DNA of 64,000 nt from Paraburkholderia saeva (GCF_907164555.1 NZ_CAJQZC010000003.1:248001-312000), one strand, 5' to 3'. Counted from the first letter of the stretch, positions 1 through 9,292 are shown. Translations and numbers: made by a program. Notes: generated from the letters alone by a model not told the origin.

Positions 1-171
1 GATGAAACGTTGTTTGCCGTTGCGTGCGTGTTCCTCGCATGCGTAACCGATTCCGCGAATCTTGAACGATCCGGGTGGCTGCATTGCGTCGAGTTTGAGC
101 AGAACGGTTGCGCCGGCAGCAAGACCAAGCGGCAGGGACGTCAGAAGAGGCGTTTGAATATGAAGCGACAT
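1..171 (-). CDS. PLP-dependent serine/threonine dehydratase, N-terminal part (cut by window edge)
   Basis: The minus strand from an ATG at 169-171 is open for 57 codons to base 1, so the gene continues outside the window. The visible protein has a PLP-enzyme N-terminus of the serine dehydratase type: LHIQTPLL near residue 3, LLKLDAMQPPGSFKIRGIG around residues 24-42, with K37 in GSFKIRG as the Schiff-base lysine. This resembles the catabolic L-serine/L-threonine dehydratases that deaminate serine to pyruvate. No strong Shine-Dalgarno precedes the ATG. The family call rests on the PLP motif; substrate cannot be settled from 57 residues. Confidence 0.8.
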   Translation of the reverse strand, partial: MSLHIQTPLLTSLPLGLAAGATVLLKLDAMQPPGSFKIRGIGYACEEHARNGKQRFI

Positions 172-371
172 GGAAGATCCGCAAAACGAAACTTTCGTGA
201 GCGTACCTGAAATGCGGCATCCATGTGTCGCGTAACCAGACACCCAGCGAATCCGCACTTGCCCTCAGGCGGTCAGAAAGGCCGGCGCCGGGCGGCGCGA
301 ATGGATTCCACGTGTCTTGACTTCCATTTTTTGCGTACCTTCACGTGCCTTCTCATGCGATGCCCGCGCGC

Positions 372-500
372 TCACTGCAGGCAGACCCGGCTCAGATCGA
401 CGGTACGCCTGTACACGCTGCGGTCAAGCCACGGCATGAACGTGTATTCAACGTAGGCGTTGCTGCCAATCATGATCCAGTTGTGAAGGACGTCTCGCAT
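372..500 (-). CDS. Small hypothetical protein, 42 aa
   Basis: An ATG at 498-500 opens 42 codons ending with TGA at 372-374. It is preceded by a perfect AGGAG at 508-512, 7 bases upstream, the best ribosome binding site in this otherwise gene-poor stretch. The peptide has several aromatic residues (W8, Y16, Y19, W24, Y29) and no clear signal peptide or known domain. It lies upstream of the dehydratase fragment on the same strand. Without homologues this remains a candidate; the main support is the ribosome binding site. Confidence 0.4.
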   Translation of the reverse strand: MRDVLHNWIMIGSNAYVEYTFMPWLDRSVYRRTVDLSRVCLQ

Positions 501-808
501 GACGAGTCTCCTGGTTGCTGTGATATCAAGGTTAGGCAACGCAAGGACGCATTCCTGTTCTACGAACGACTGCTGGCATGGCGCATGTGGAGGAGGCACC
601 GCATACGATCGTATATTTTCTCCTCGACGTATTCAGGTCACTAAAGGCCACCGACGCGTGCGTCGGTGCAGATTGAGACGTTCGAGCATGCAAGTGAGCG
701 TCACGGGCGTGTCCCCGGGCGGGTTGTCCTTTTAAATGCGCTGAACGGCAAGGCAGGCGAAAGGTGTTGCGCAGGCGTATGCCGGACCAGATAGTTAAGG
801 AGCGGGTT
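501..808. other. Intergenic stretch with two palindromes
   Basis: No convincing gene here. It holds a perfect 12-bp palindrome ATACGATCGTAT at 603-614 and a perfect inverted repeat CACCGACGC/GCGTCGGTG at 649-668 with a 2-base centre. Either could be an operator or, for the second, a hairpin. It probably carries the divergent promoters of the small ORF at 372-500 and the leader ORF at 809. Confidence 0.5.
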
Positions 809-895
809 ATGTCGAACGTTGAGCAATACGGGTACGGATTTCCTTGCGGTGGGAACTTCTTTTCGAAAGGCCTGGCGCGCGCGGGTGGTCGTTGA
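809..895 (+). CDS. 28-aa leader ORF overlapping the thioredoxin gene start
   Basis: ATG at 809 follows a perfect AAGGAG at 797-802 (6-base spacing) and opens 28 codons ending at TGA 893-895. That stop overlaps the TTG at 892-894 that is the likely start of the thioredoxin-like gene (TTGA overlap). The TTG has no good ribosome binding site of its own, so translation of the short ORF probably delivers ribosomes to it. Alternatively the ORF is the remnant of an N-terminus lost by frameshift. The peptide is rich in Gly (GYGFPCGGNFF) and has no recognised domain. Confidence 0.45.
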   Translation: MSNVEQYGYGFPCGGNFFSKGLARAGGR

Positions 896-1707
896 ACATC
901 GGGCCATTTGCATTTCCGGTTGCACCGCTGATTCTCTTTTTAAGTATCGCGATTGCAGTCGTTGTCGCGCGTCTCGTGGGTCGTGACGCACGCGAGGCGG
1001 AATCCGCCGTTCTCGTGATGGCTGCGGTCGGGCTGTTGGTCGCGCGCCTGTCGTTCGTCGGCCATTACCTGCCTGCCTGCAGCGACAACTGGCTGAAGAT
1101 GCTGGACTTCCGCGACCTCGGCTTCGATCGGGTACCCGGCGTCGTGGCCGGTGCGCTCGTTCTACTCTGGATCGTTATGCGTCGGGCTCATCTGCGTCAC
1201 GCTACGCTTGTTGCGGCCGTTGTCGGGGTCGCAAGCTGGAGCGTTGCAACTGCAGCAGCGGGGACCGCGAAGGCGTCGGAGCTGTTGCCCGCAGTGAATG
1301 TCACCGACACGAAAGGTGAGGTGCAATCCCTCGCGCGAAACGATGGAAAGCCGCTTGTCGTCAATCTGTGGACGAGCTGGTGTGCGCCGTGTCGCGGTGA
1401 AATGCCCGTGCTGGCCGAGGCGCAACGCAATTTTCCGGGCGTCGATGTTGTATTCGCCAACCAGGGCGAATCGCTTGAGGCGGTCAACGGATTCCTCAAA
1501 ACCCAGGCACTTTCGTTGCACAACCTGGTGCTCGATCCATCGCTCGCCGTCGCGCGCGCAACGGGCGCGCGGGCATTCCCGACGACGCTCTTCTACGATG
1601 AAAACGGCAAGCTGCTTGCCGCGCATCTCGGGCCATTCTCGCGAGCGACGTTCCAGCAGGCGCTTGAAACGCTGTATCCGTCTGCTGCAGCCGGCGCTTC
1701 CCGTTAA
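892..1707 (+). CDS. Membrane-anchored TlpA-like thiol-disulfide oxidoreductase
   Basis: 271 residues from TTG 892. The first about 125 residues hold hydrophobic segments (about 8-28, 38-58, 82-96, 105-123) resembling the reduced prolipoprotein-diacylglyceryl-transferase-like membrane part found on some beta-proteobacterial TlpA proteins. From about residue 130 a thioredoxin fold follows with WCAPC (C164, C167) and a cis-Pro in RAFPTT. The thioredoxin domain should face the periplasm and reduce or oxidise cysteines, for example in cytochrome c maturation; the partner is unknown. TTG 844 is an alternative start, but LNIGPFAFPVAPL at 892 looks like the family N-terminus and overlaps the leader ORF stop. 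Confidence 0.8.
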   Translation: MNIGPFAFPVAPLILFLSIAIAVVVARLVGRDAREAESAVLVMAAVGLLVARLSFVGHYLPACSDNWLKMLDFRDLGFDRVPGVVAGALVLLWIVMRRAHLRHATLVAAVVGVASWSVATAAAGTAKASELLPAVNVTDTKGEVQSLARNDGKPLVVNLWTSWCAPCRGEMPVLAEAQRNFPGVDVVFANQGESLEAVNGFLKTQALSLHNLVLDPSLAVARATGARAFPTTLFYDENGKLLAAHLGPFSRATFQQALETLYPSAAAGASR

Positions 1708-2134
1708 GCGAAGTGGCGACAAAGAGGTCGCGTAGTGGTTCGGAAGATCCGGCGCATGCGGCGTTCGTGTTAACCCATAGCGTAACAGCGACATTCCGCG
1801 CGCCGCTTCGCTGACGTTTTGCAAGAAACGGCCGGACATGATGCACGTATGCGACCTCGCGGTTTGTGGCCGGACGGAGTTCAATGCGCAGTGGCCTCGA
1901 CGCACAAACGGCAATCACAGCGTATGGTGTGCGACCCGTGTCTGCAGATATGCGATGCATGCTGGACCGTGTAGCCGCCAGGCGACAGTACAAGCTTATT
2001 CGGCATCCGAAATGGTGTGTATGACTCATACCTTGGTATGATTTTCGTTCTTCCAGGTGGCCGATAGGCTGTTATTCATGCCCTTGTGTAGTGCCGTTCC
2101 GGTCCAGACCGTGAATCTTTTTCCGGAGTACAGA
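1708..2134. other. Intergenic stretch with a perfect inverted repeat
   Basis: No supported gene in these 427 bases. The only clear structure is TCATACC-TT-GGTATGA at 2026-2041, 7-bp arms around 2 bases, about 94 bases before the receiver gene start, a reasonable place for an operator. No terminator with a T-tract was seen after the thioredoxin gene. Confidence 0.5.
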
Positions 2135-2509
2135 ATGCGCACCGCACCAGTCGGAATTATTGCCATTGTTGACGACGATGCAATCAGGGCGGCGACAGGT
2201 AGCCTGATTCGCTCCCTTGGCTGGCACGTGTGCCTCTTCGACTCTGCGATCGCGTTTCTCCGGTGGCCGGACATCGCCCAGACCGCCTGCCTGATTTCGG
2301 ACGTGCGGATGCCGCACATGTCAGGTGTCGAGATGCACAATCGCCTTCTGCAACTGGGCCATACGCTGCCCACCATTTTCATCACTGCCTTCCCGACCCC
2401 AGGTCTCAACGCAAAACTGAAGGCACCAGGCGTCATCGCGATCCTCGAAAAGCCGGTTGACGCTGCCGCCATGGAAGATTGCATCGCGCGTGTGATGGGC
2501 ACGCCTTAA
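2135..2509 (+). CDS. Single-domain response regulator (receiver only)
   Basis: 124 residues covering one receiver domain and nothing else. The acidic pocket is IVDDD (residues 11-15), the phospho-acceptor is D56 in SDVRMP, with T84 in ITA and K107 in EKPVD, all as expected for a functional CheY/FixJ-like receiver. There is no DNA-binding domain, so it probably acts by protein contact or as a phosphate sink. The ATG at 2135 is chosen because CGGAG lies a few bases upstream and the receiver begins right after; a frame extension to 2057 adds 26 unrelated residues. No histidine kinase is nearby. Confidence 0.75.
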   Translation: MRTAPVGIIAIVDDDAIRAATGSLIRSLGWHVCLFDSAIAFLRWPDIAQTACLISDVRMPHMSGVEMHNRLLQLGHTLPTIFITAFPTPGLNAKLKAPGVIAILEKPVDAAAMEDCIARVMGTP

Positions 2510-2797
2510 GACGGATCGCTTTAGCCGCAATCCAGCCGGTTTTACACCGATGGCGGGCGCGGCCGTGAAAACCGACCCCCGCGTATCCGCCGAGGGGCCA
2601 GATTCGCTTGGGGCAGCTTTACGCTGCTTTCAGCCGCTCATTTCGCGTCCCGATCCAGCGCCGCGACCCCATTTGCTCAATAAAGGCAGGTTCTGTCAGC
2701 GAAACGGCGCATCTGGATACCCGTTAAGGCGGCCCTGACGCTACGATTTCCCACATTGTTGTTTCGCGCATCGCGAGATATCCATACGGGAGCGGCA

Positions 2798-3655
2798 GTG
2801 AGAATCGAAACAGTGGGCGTCGTCGGCGCCGGTACGATGGGAAATGGCATAGCACAGGTCGCGGCAATTGCCGGCCTGAAGGTCGTGCTGGTCGACGTTA
2901 CCGAAGCCGCGCTCGCCAAGGGCGTCGCCACGCTGGGCGGCAGTCTTGCGCGGCTGGTCGAGAAAGGGAAGGTCGAAGCGTCGTCGCGCGACGCAGCGCT
3001 GGCGCGGATCGAAACATCGACCGACTACCAGCGCCTCGGCGTCGCCGATATCGTGATCGAAGCCGCGACAGAGAACGTCGAGTTGAAGATCCGCATTCTT
3101 CGACAGATCGAAGGTGTTGTGCGCAACGACGCGATCATTGCGTCCAACACGTCGTCGATCTCGATCACGACACTCGCGGCGACCCTGTGCAGGCCGGAGC
3201 GTTTCATCGGTATGCACTTTTTCAATCCGGTTCCGCTCCTGCCGCTAGTCGAGGTGATTCGCGGTCTGCAAACAGGCACGGAGACCGCGGCCGCTGTGAG
3301 CGACCTCACAACGCGTCTTGGCAAGTCGCCGGTCAATGTGCGCAACGCGCCAGGCTTCGTGGTGAACCGCATTCTCGTGCCGATGATCAACGAAGCGTTC
3401 TTCGTGCTGGCCGACGGCATTGCAACCGCAGAGGAAATCGACACCGGCATGATGCTTGGCGCCAATCACCCGATCGGGCCACTGGCGCTTGCAGATCTGG
3501 TTGGGCTGGACGTATGCCTTTCGGTAATGGACGTCTTCCTCAAGGACTTCGGGGACTCGAAGTATCGCGCGTGTCCGCTGCTGCGTGAACTCGTGGCGGC
3601 CGGGCGACTGGGTCGCAAGACTGGACACGGTGTCTACCGATACGAGAAGGCTTGA
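2798..3655 (+). CDS. 3-hydroxybutyryl-CoA dehydrogenase family
   Basis: 285 residues from GTG 2798, with GGGAG at 2788-2792. N-terminal Rossmann motif GVVGAGTMGNG (residues 7-17) binds NAD(H); SNTSSIS (117-123) and GMHFFNPVP with catalytic H140 are the HBD/PaaH signatures; the C-terminal helical domain carries the NAPGFVVNR motif. It oxidises (S)-3-hydroxyacyl-CoA to 3-ketoacyl-CoA, or the reverse. It lies 57 bp upstream of etfB and fits a short-chain acyl-CoA or aromatic-CoA degradation set. Chain-length preference cannot be told from sequence. Confidence 0.88.
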   Translation: MRIETVGVVGAGTMGNGIAQVAAIAGLKVVLVDVTEAALAKGVATLGGSLARLVEKGKVEASSRDAALARIETSTDYQRLGVADIVIEAATENVELKIRILRQIEGVVRNDAIIASNTSSISITTLAATLCRPERFIGMHFFNPVPLLPLVEVIRGLQTGTETAAAVSDLTTRLGKSPVNVRNAPGFVVNRILVPMINEAFFVLADGIATAEEIDTGMMLGANHPIGPLALADLVGLDVCLSVMDVFLKDFGDSKYRACPLLRELVAAGRLGRKTGHGVYRYEKA

Positions 3656-3712
3656 ACACGTTTAACCGATATATTCGGGTAAAGCGTTCGTATTATTTTT
3701 CAGGAGAGTTTC

Positions 3713-4462
3713 GTGAAGATTGTTGTCGCAGTCAAACGCGTGGTCGATTACAACGTGAAGGTCCGTGTGAAATCGGACAACACGGGTGTGGACATCGCGA
3801 ACGTGAAGATGTCGATGAACCCGTTCGACGAGATCGCGGTTGAAGAAGCGGTGCGTCTGAAGGAAGCGGGCGTGGCGACTGAAGTGATTGCCGTGTCGTG
3901 TGGCGTGACGCAATGTCAGGAAACGCTGCGCACGGCGCTGGCGATTGGTGCTGATCGTGCGATCCTGATCGAATCGGGTGAAGACCTGCAGCCGCTGGCG
4001 GTCGCGAAGCTCCTGAAGGCGCTGGTCGACAGGGAACAGCCTTCGCTGGTGATTCTCGGCAAGCAGGCGATCGACGACGATTCGAACCAGACCGGCCAGA
4101 TGCTCGCGGCGCTGGCGAACCTGCCGCAGGCGACGTTCGCCTCGAAGGTAGTGGTAGCCGACGGCCGCGCGACCGTGTCGCGCGAAGTGGATGGCGGCGC
4201 GGAAACACTGTCGCTGACGCTGCCGGCGGTGATCACGACCGATCTGCGCCTGAACGAGCCGCGTTATGTGACGCTGCCCAACATCATGAAGGCGAAGAAG
4301 AAGCCGCTGGAAACGCTCAAGCCCGAGGACCTCGGTGTCGATGTCACGCCGCGCCTGAAGACGCTGAAAGTGGTCGAGCCGCCGAAGCGCAGCGCGGGCG
4401 TGAAGGTTGCCGACGTGAAGACGCTGGTCGAGAAGCTGAAGACCGAAGCCAAGGTGCTTTGA
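3713..4462 (+). CDS. etfB: Electron transfer flavoprotein beta subunit
   Basis: 249 residues starting at GTG 3713 behind AGGAGA (3702-3707). The N-terminus [19 protein letters not shown] and the internal [18 protein letters not shown] segment are typical for EtfB, which binds AMP and pairs with EtfA to carry electrons from acyl-CoA dehydrogenases to ETF-ubiquinone oxidoreductase. Length is standard. It is followed 26 bp later by etfA, clearly one operon. Confidence 0.96.
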   Translation: MKIVVAVKRVVDYNVKVRVKSDNTGVDIANVKMSMNPFDEIAVEEAVRLKEAGVATEVIAVSCGVTQCQETLRTALAIGADRAILIESGEDLQPLAVAKLLKALVDREQPSLVILGKQAIDDDSNQTGQMLAALANLPQATFASKVVVADGRATVSREVDGGAETLSLTLPAVITTDLRLNEPRYVTLPNIMKAKKKPLETLKPEDLGVDVTPRLKTLKVVEPPKRSAGVKVADVKTLVEKLKTEAKVL

Positions 4463-4488
4463 TCACGAACACGCAGGAGACGGACGAA

Positions 4489-5424
4489 ATGACGAATCTG
4501 GTAATAGCAGAGCACGACGGCGCATCGATCAAGGCGGCAACGCTGAACACGATTGCAGCCGCGCAGAAGATTGGTGGCGACATCCACGTGCTGGTGGCGG
4601 GCCACAACGCGCAGGGCGCGGCGGACGCGGCCGCGAAAATCGCAGGCGTGAGCAAGGTGCTGCTGGCCGACGCCGCGCAACTCGAAGCCGGTCTGGCGGA
4701 AAACGTCGAGGCGACGGTACTGGACATCGCGAAGAACTACACGCACATCCTGGCGCCGGCAACCGCATACGGCAAGAACATCGCACCGCGCATCGCAGCG
4801 AAGCTGGACGTCGCGCAGATCAGCGACATCACTGCCGTGGACAGTGCGGATACGTTCGAGCGCCCGATCTACGCCGGCAACGCAATCGCGACCGTGCAAT
4901 CGAGCGATGCCATCAAGGTGATCACGGTGCGCACGACGGGCTTTGACCCGGTGGCGGCCGAGGGCGGCAGCGCAGCGGTGGAGAAAATCGAAGCCGCAGC
5001 CGACACCGGCCTTTCGCAATTCGTGAGCCGTGAAGTGACGAAGCTGGACCGACCGGAGCTGACCTCGGCGAAGATCATCGTGTCGGGTGGACGCGGTCTG
5101 GGTAGCGGCGAGAACTACACGAAAGTGCTCGAGCCGCTGGCGGACAGGCTGAACGCGGCGCTGGGCGCATCGCGTGCGGCAGTGGATGCAGGGTTCGTGC
5201 CGAACGACTACCAGGTGGGCCAGACGGGCAAGATTGTGGCGCCTCAGCTGTACGTGGCCGTCGGCATCTCGGGTGCGATCCAGCATCTGGCCGGCATGAA
5301 GGATTCGAAGGTGATCGTGGCGATCAACAAGGATCCGGAAGCACCGATCTTCAGCGTCGCTGATTACGGTCTGGTGGGTGATCTGTTCACGGTCGTGCCG
5401 GAAATCGCAGCCGAACTGGGCTGA
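4489..5424 (+). CDS. etfA: Electron transfer flavoprotein alpha subunit
   Basis: 311 residues. ATG 4489 is chosen over an in-frame TTG at 4459 because AGGAG at 4475-4479 sits 9 bases before it and the protein then begins [11 protein letters not shown] as the family does. The C-terminal FAD domain shows [11 protein letters not shown], the [18 protein letters not shown] segment and [12 protein letters not shown]. It forms the FAD-containing heterodimer with EtfB, accepting electrons from the acyl-CoA dehydrogenase encoded at 7442 and others. Confidence 0.96.
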   Translation: MTNLVIAEHDGASIKAATLNTIAAAQKIGGDIHVLVAGHNAQGAADAAAKIAGVSKVLLADAAQLEAGLAENVEATVLDIAKNYTHILAPATAYGKNIAPRIAAKLDVAQISDITAVDSADTFERPIYAGNAIATVQSSDAIKVITVRTTGFDPVAAEGGSAAVEKIEAAADTGLSQFVSREVTKLDRPELTSAKIIVSGGRGLGSGENYTKVLEPLADRLNAALGASRAAVDAGFVPNDYQVGQTGKIVAPQLYVAVGISGAIQHLAGMKDSKVIVAINKDPEAPIFSVADYGLVGDLFTVVPEIAAELG

Positions 5425-6156
5425 GCAGGACCGCGTCCCTTGCTCCGTGGCGACCATGGAGCGTGACGGACGGGTCCGTCACGCTCCTTCACGACATCGA
5501 GCGATTCGATGCACTCAAAGTCCGGCGCGCCCCGCGCCCCGGACACGAACGCGTGACAAACGCCCCTGACAGCGGGCAGCGGGACGCCCGGCGTATGTGA
5601 GCCCGCGCCCACCGTCGACATTCGCGCCGGCAGGATGTCCACCATCCGCCGCACCGGGGCTATGCCCCCATGCCTCCGCAACTGCTAGCCTCCGCCTCCG
5701 CCAGGAACGTGGAATAGCACCTGCAGTCCTCGCCGGAAGCGAGCCCGAGGACCTCTTCGCTCAACATCGGCGCGATGAACGCCAGTCCCGGGTCTTTTCG
5801 CTACCCATTCAGACGTATCCTCTATATTCTCCAGTCGTGCAGCGGCCACCAGACCTGGTTCGAAGCGGGATGCCACGACACCGGCCATCCTGATCCGGTA
5901 GTGCTTTCCCGGTCCCGGCCAGGAGAAACTACCGTTGCCGGTCAGCCAGTGCCGGCCGCTGGACGCCAGCAGATGACGCTTGCTACGATGTCGGCGCGCG
6001 ATGAGCGCTGATCGCGACAGGTCAGCGGCAGCAAAGCCTTGAGCTCCGGTCGATAGCAGTTGACAGGCAGGCTGGGACACGCGCGGGGAGCGGATAGCAT
6101 CGAAAGCGAAGAAGCCGTCCGAAGAGGGCAATGCGTTTTGATCCGGCGTTCAACAA
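5425..6156. other. Long intergenic stretch after etfA
   Basis: 732 bases with no gene I can support; the short open frames have atypical, proline-arginine-rich translations. It starts with a strong hairpin (5458-5487) that probably ends the etfBA transcript, and its right part must carry the promoter of the AraC-type gene. Confidence 0.5.
5458..5487 (+). terminator. Hairpin downstream of etfA
   Basis: Perfect 13-bp stem GGAGCGTGACGGA / TCCGTCACGCTCC with a CGGG loop, 34 bases after the etfA stop. No long T-run follows, so it may be a weak intrinsic terminator or an RNA-stabilising hairpin. Confidence 0.65.
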
Positions 6157-7155
6157 TTGAATCAGTTTTCAGGCACCGTCCCCATATCGCTCGTCAACGC
6201 CTTTCTGGCGGGCGCCGATCCGGCCGCGGTCGAGCGGATGGCAGGGCAATCCGGCATCCACAGCGAACTGCTGCGTGAGCCCGCGGCTCGCGTCACGCTG
6301 GAGCAGTTTTCCACGCTGTATCGCCTGCTCGCGATCGAACTCGACGATGAAATGCCCGGCATCTTCAGCCGGCCGCTCCGAAACGGCACGCTGAAGTATC
6401 TCTGCCTGAGCCTGCTCGATGCGCCGCGGCTCGAAATCGCGATGCACCGGTTCGGCCAGTTTTTTCACCTGGTCGTCGATGATTTCAGGCTGGAATCGCG
6501 GCGCGAGGGGGGGCTCTGTCGCATCGAGCTTGTGCCGGATCCTGCCAGTCCTGGCTTCGGCGTGCTCGGCCGCGAATTGATGCTGAAGCTCGCGCATGGG
6601 GTGGCGTCGTGGCTCATCGGCGAGAAGATTCCGCTCGTCAGCGTGGAGTTCGATTGCCCGCGGCCGCCGCGCGCGAGTGACTACCTGTATCTCTTCCCCG
6701 GACCCGTCCAGTACGGTTGCGCGCGCACGCTCATGTCGTTCGACGCGGCGTATCTGGAGATGGCGATCAGGCAGCGCAAACCCGATCTGAAGAAATTCCT
6801 CGCCCGCGCGCCGGAGGACTGGATCTTCGTCTCGCTCGCCGAACAGCAGGTGTGCAACCGCACGCGCCAATACCTTGCCACCTGCCTGCCTGAGATTCCC
6901 ACGATCGAAGTCGTCGCGCGGCATCTGCATTTTTCCGTGCGCACGCTATGCCGGCGGCTCGTAGCGGAAGGCACGACGTTCCAGGCGGTCAAGGACGAAG
7001 TGCGCCGCGATATCGCCATTCAACGGTTGACCGGATCAACGGACGCGATCGCGTCGATTGCCTACGACATCGGTTTCGGCAATACGACCGCATTTCATCG
7101 GGCATTCCGGCAGTGGACCGGCAGCACGCCGAAAACGTACCGCGCGATGACCTGA
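6157..7155 (+). CDS. AraC-family transcriptional regulator
   Basis: 332 residues from a TTG codon; no ATG or GTG occurs before residue 28, and the N-terminus SGTVPISLVNAFLAGA is typical of AraC proteins with an arabinose-binding-like (PF12625) N-terminal domain. That domain spans about residues 10-200. The C-terminal AraC HTH spans about 235-330, with LHFSVRTLCRRLVAEGTTF and IAYDIGFGNTTAFHRAFRQW as first and second helix-turn-helix segments. It lies just upstream of the acyl-CoA dehydrogenase, which it may control. The start is uncertain as no Shine-Dalgarno is visible. Confidence 0.88.
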   Translation: MNQFSGTVPISLVNAFLAGADPAAVERMAGQSGIHSELLREPAARVTLEQFSTLYRLLAIELDDEMPGIFSRPLRNGTLKYLCLSLLDAPRLEIAMHRFGQFFHLVVDDFRLESRREGGLCRIELVPDPASPGFGVLGRELMLKLAHGVASWLIGEKIPLVSVEFDCPRPPRASDYLYLFPGPVQYGCARTLMSFDAAYLEMAIRQRKPDLKKFLARAPEDWIFVSLAEQQVCNRTRQYLATCLPEIPTIEVVARHLHFSVRTLCRRLVAEGTTFQAVKDEVRRDIAIQRLTGSTDAIASIAYDIGFGNTTAFHRAFRQWTGSTPKTYRAMT

Positions 7156-7441
7156 ACGCCCGTCTGGAGTGTGGCAGAAGATGTCAGTTTACAGGTGGTC
7201 CGCTGACGGCGCCCGTGCCCCGACGGGCATGGCTGCGCGCCATACAGCCACGGTCCTCCAACAGGGGGATGGCGGCGCGGCTGTGCGCCCGAATTCCTGA
7301 TTGCGATGCGCGGGGCGGCAGATTCAGTCAATCAATAGGCGTATTTCGGTATCGGGTGGACGCGCTATCACCGTTACCATGGTGCATCTGTCAGGCCCTT
7401 TTCGGCGCCCAACTCGTTCAATTTGCACAGGAAGACCACTC

Positions 7442-9235
7442 GTGACCCGTTACGCCGCCCCCCTCAAAGACATGCTCTTCGTGATGAAGGAGCTGGCCGA
7501 TCTCGACACGATCGCCACCTTGCCCGGTTTCGAAGACGCCGGTCTGGACACCGCCCAGGCCGTGCTCGAAGAATCCGCGAAGCTGTGCGGCGAAGTGCTC
7601 GCACCGCTGAACGTCGAAGGCGACCGCAACCCGAGCGCGTGGAAAGACGGCACGGTCACCGCGACGCCCGGCTTCGCCGACGCGTTTCGCCAGTTTGGCG
7701 AAGGCGGCTGGCAGGGCGTGCAGCATCCGCTCGAATACGACGGCCAGGGCCTGCCGAAGCTGGTCGCGACGCCGTGCATAGAGATGCTCAACGCATCGAA
7801 CCTGTCGTTTGCGCTGTGCCCGCTGCTCACAGACGGCGCCATCGAGGCGCTGCTGACCGCCGGCACCGACGCGCAGAAGCAGATCTATGTGCCAAAACTC
7901 GTCTCCGGCGAATGGACCGGCACCATGAACCTGACGGAGCCGCAGGCGGGCTCGGACCTCGCCCTCGTGCGCACGCGCGCCGAGCCGCAGGGCGACGGCT
8001 CGTTCAAGGTATTCGGCACGAAGATCTTCATCACGTGGGGCGAACACGACATGGCGAAGAACATCGCGCATCTCGTACTCGCGCGCACGCCGAACGCACC
8101 CGAGGGTGTGAAGGGCATTTCGCTCTTCCTCGTGCCGAAGTTCCTCGTGAACGATGACGGCTCGCTCGGCGCGCGTAACGACGTGCACTGCGTGTCGATC
8201 GAGCACAAGCTCGGCATCAAGGCGAGCCCGACCGCGGTGCTGCAGTTCGGCGACCACGGCGGCGCGATCGGCCACCTGGTCGGCGAGGAAAACCGTGGCC
8301 TCGAATACATGTTCATCATGATGAACGCGGCGCGCTTCGCGGTTGGCATGCAGGGCGTGGGCGTCTCGGACCGCGCGTACCAGAAGGCGGTCGAATACGC
8401 GAAGGACCGCGTGCAGAGCCGTCCGGTGGACGGCAGCGCGAAGCAGTCGGTCGCGATCATCCAGCATCCGGACGTGCGCCGCATGCTCTCGACAATGCGC
8501 AGCCTGACTGAAGCGTCGCGCGCGCTGGCTTACGTGGCCGCCGCGCACAGCGACATCGCCCACCGTCACCCGGATGCGGCCACGCGCGCCGAACACCAGG
8601 CGATCTACGAATTCCTGGTGCCGGTCGTGAAGGGCTGGAGCACGGAGCTGTCGATCGACGTGACGAGTCTCGGCGTGCAGGTGCACGGCGGCATGGGCTT
8701 CATCGAGGAAACGGGCGCCGCGCAGTACTACCGCGACGCACGCATCCTGCCGATCTACGAAGGCACGACCGCGATCCAGGCGAACGACCTGATCGGTCGC
8801 AAGACGGTACGTGACGGCGGCGCGGTGGCCAAAGCGCTGCTCGCGGACATCGCGCAGACGATCGAGGCGCTCGGCCCGCACGACGCGCTGGCCTGCCGCT
8901 CGATGAAGCGCTATCTCGAACAGGGGCGCGATTCGCTCGCCGCGGTGGTCGACTTCATGGTGGCGAATGTGAAGCGCGATCCGAACGCAGTTTTTGCCGG
9001 CAGCGTGCCGTACCTGAAACTTGCAGGCATCGTGCTGGGCGGCTGGCAGATGGCGCGTGCGCTGCTCGTGGCGATGGAAAAGCGTGAAGAAGATCCGTCG
9101 TTCTATGGCGCGAAGATCGCGACCGCGCAGTTCTTCGCGGAACACGTGCTGACGCAGGCGTCGGCGCTCGAAGCGTCGATCGTGACGGCGAAGGGCGGCG
9201 AAGGCATGCTGGGGCTGACAGAAGACCAGTTCTGA
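7442..9235 (+). CDS. Acyl-CoA dehydrogenase with extended C-terminal domain
   Basis: 597 residues from GTG 7442, preceded by AGGAAGA; the frame is open further upstream to 7301 but that extension does not resemble the family. The core shows TEPQAGSDL, the substrate/FAD loop after it, the helical domain, and YRDARILPIYEGTTAIQANDL with the catalytic glutamate in YEGT. The extra C-terminal about 130 residues match the acyl-CoA dehydrogenase C-terminal (AcDH_C) type seen in ~600-aa FadE-like enzymes. It should feed electrons to EtfAB encoded 2 kb upstream. A strong hairpin follows. Confidence 0.93.
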   Translation: MTRYAAPLKDMLFVMKELADLDTIATLPGFEDAGLDTAQAVLEESAKLCGEVLAPLNVEGDRNPSAWKDGTVTATPGFADAFRQFGEGGWQGVQHPLEYDGQGLPKLVATPCIEMLNASNLSFALCPLLTDGAIEALLTAGTDAQKQIYVPKLVSGEWTGTMNLTEPQAGSDLALVRTRAEPQGDGSFKVFGTKIFITWGEHDMAKNIAHLVLARTPNAPEGVKGISLFLVPKFLVNDDGSLGARNDVHCVSIEHKLGIKASPTAVLQFGDHGGAIGHLVGEENRGLEYMFIMMNAARFAVGMQGVGVSDRAYQKAVEYAKDRVQSRPVDGSAKQSVAIIQHPDVRRMLSTMRSLTEASRALAYVAAAHSDIAHRHPDAATRAEHQAIYEFLVPVVKGWSTELSIDVTSLGVQVHGGMGFIEETGAAQYYRDARILPIYEGTTAIQANDLIGRKTVRDGGAVAKALLADIAQTIEALGPHDALACRSMKRYLEQGRDSLAAVVDFMVANVKRDPNAVFAGSVPYLKLAGIVLGGWQMARALLVAMEKREEDPSFYGAKIATAQFFAEHVLTQASALEASIVTAKGGEGMLGLTEDQF

Positions 9236-9259
9236 CGCTTCAACGCTTTGCGCTTCATC

Positions 9260-9292
9260 TGCATGACCGGATCAGATGAATCCGGTCATGCA
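9260..9292. terminator. Bidirectional hairpin between convergent genes
   Basis: Perfect 13-bp stem TGCATGACCGGAT / ATCCGGTCATGCA with a 7-base loop (9273-9279), sitting between the converging acyl-CoA dehydrogenase and dehydratase genes; it likely ends transcription from both sides. Confidence 0.75.

Noticed and set aside
5597-6131. Short frames in the gap after etfA
   Set aside because: Compositionally odd translations and no ribosome sites; treated as non-coding.
7418-9145. 575-codon minus-strand frame opposite the acyl-CoA dehydrogenase
   Set aside because: Arg/His-rich shadow of a well-supported gene on the plus strand.
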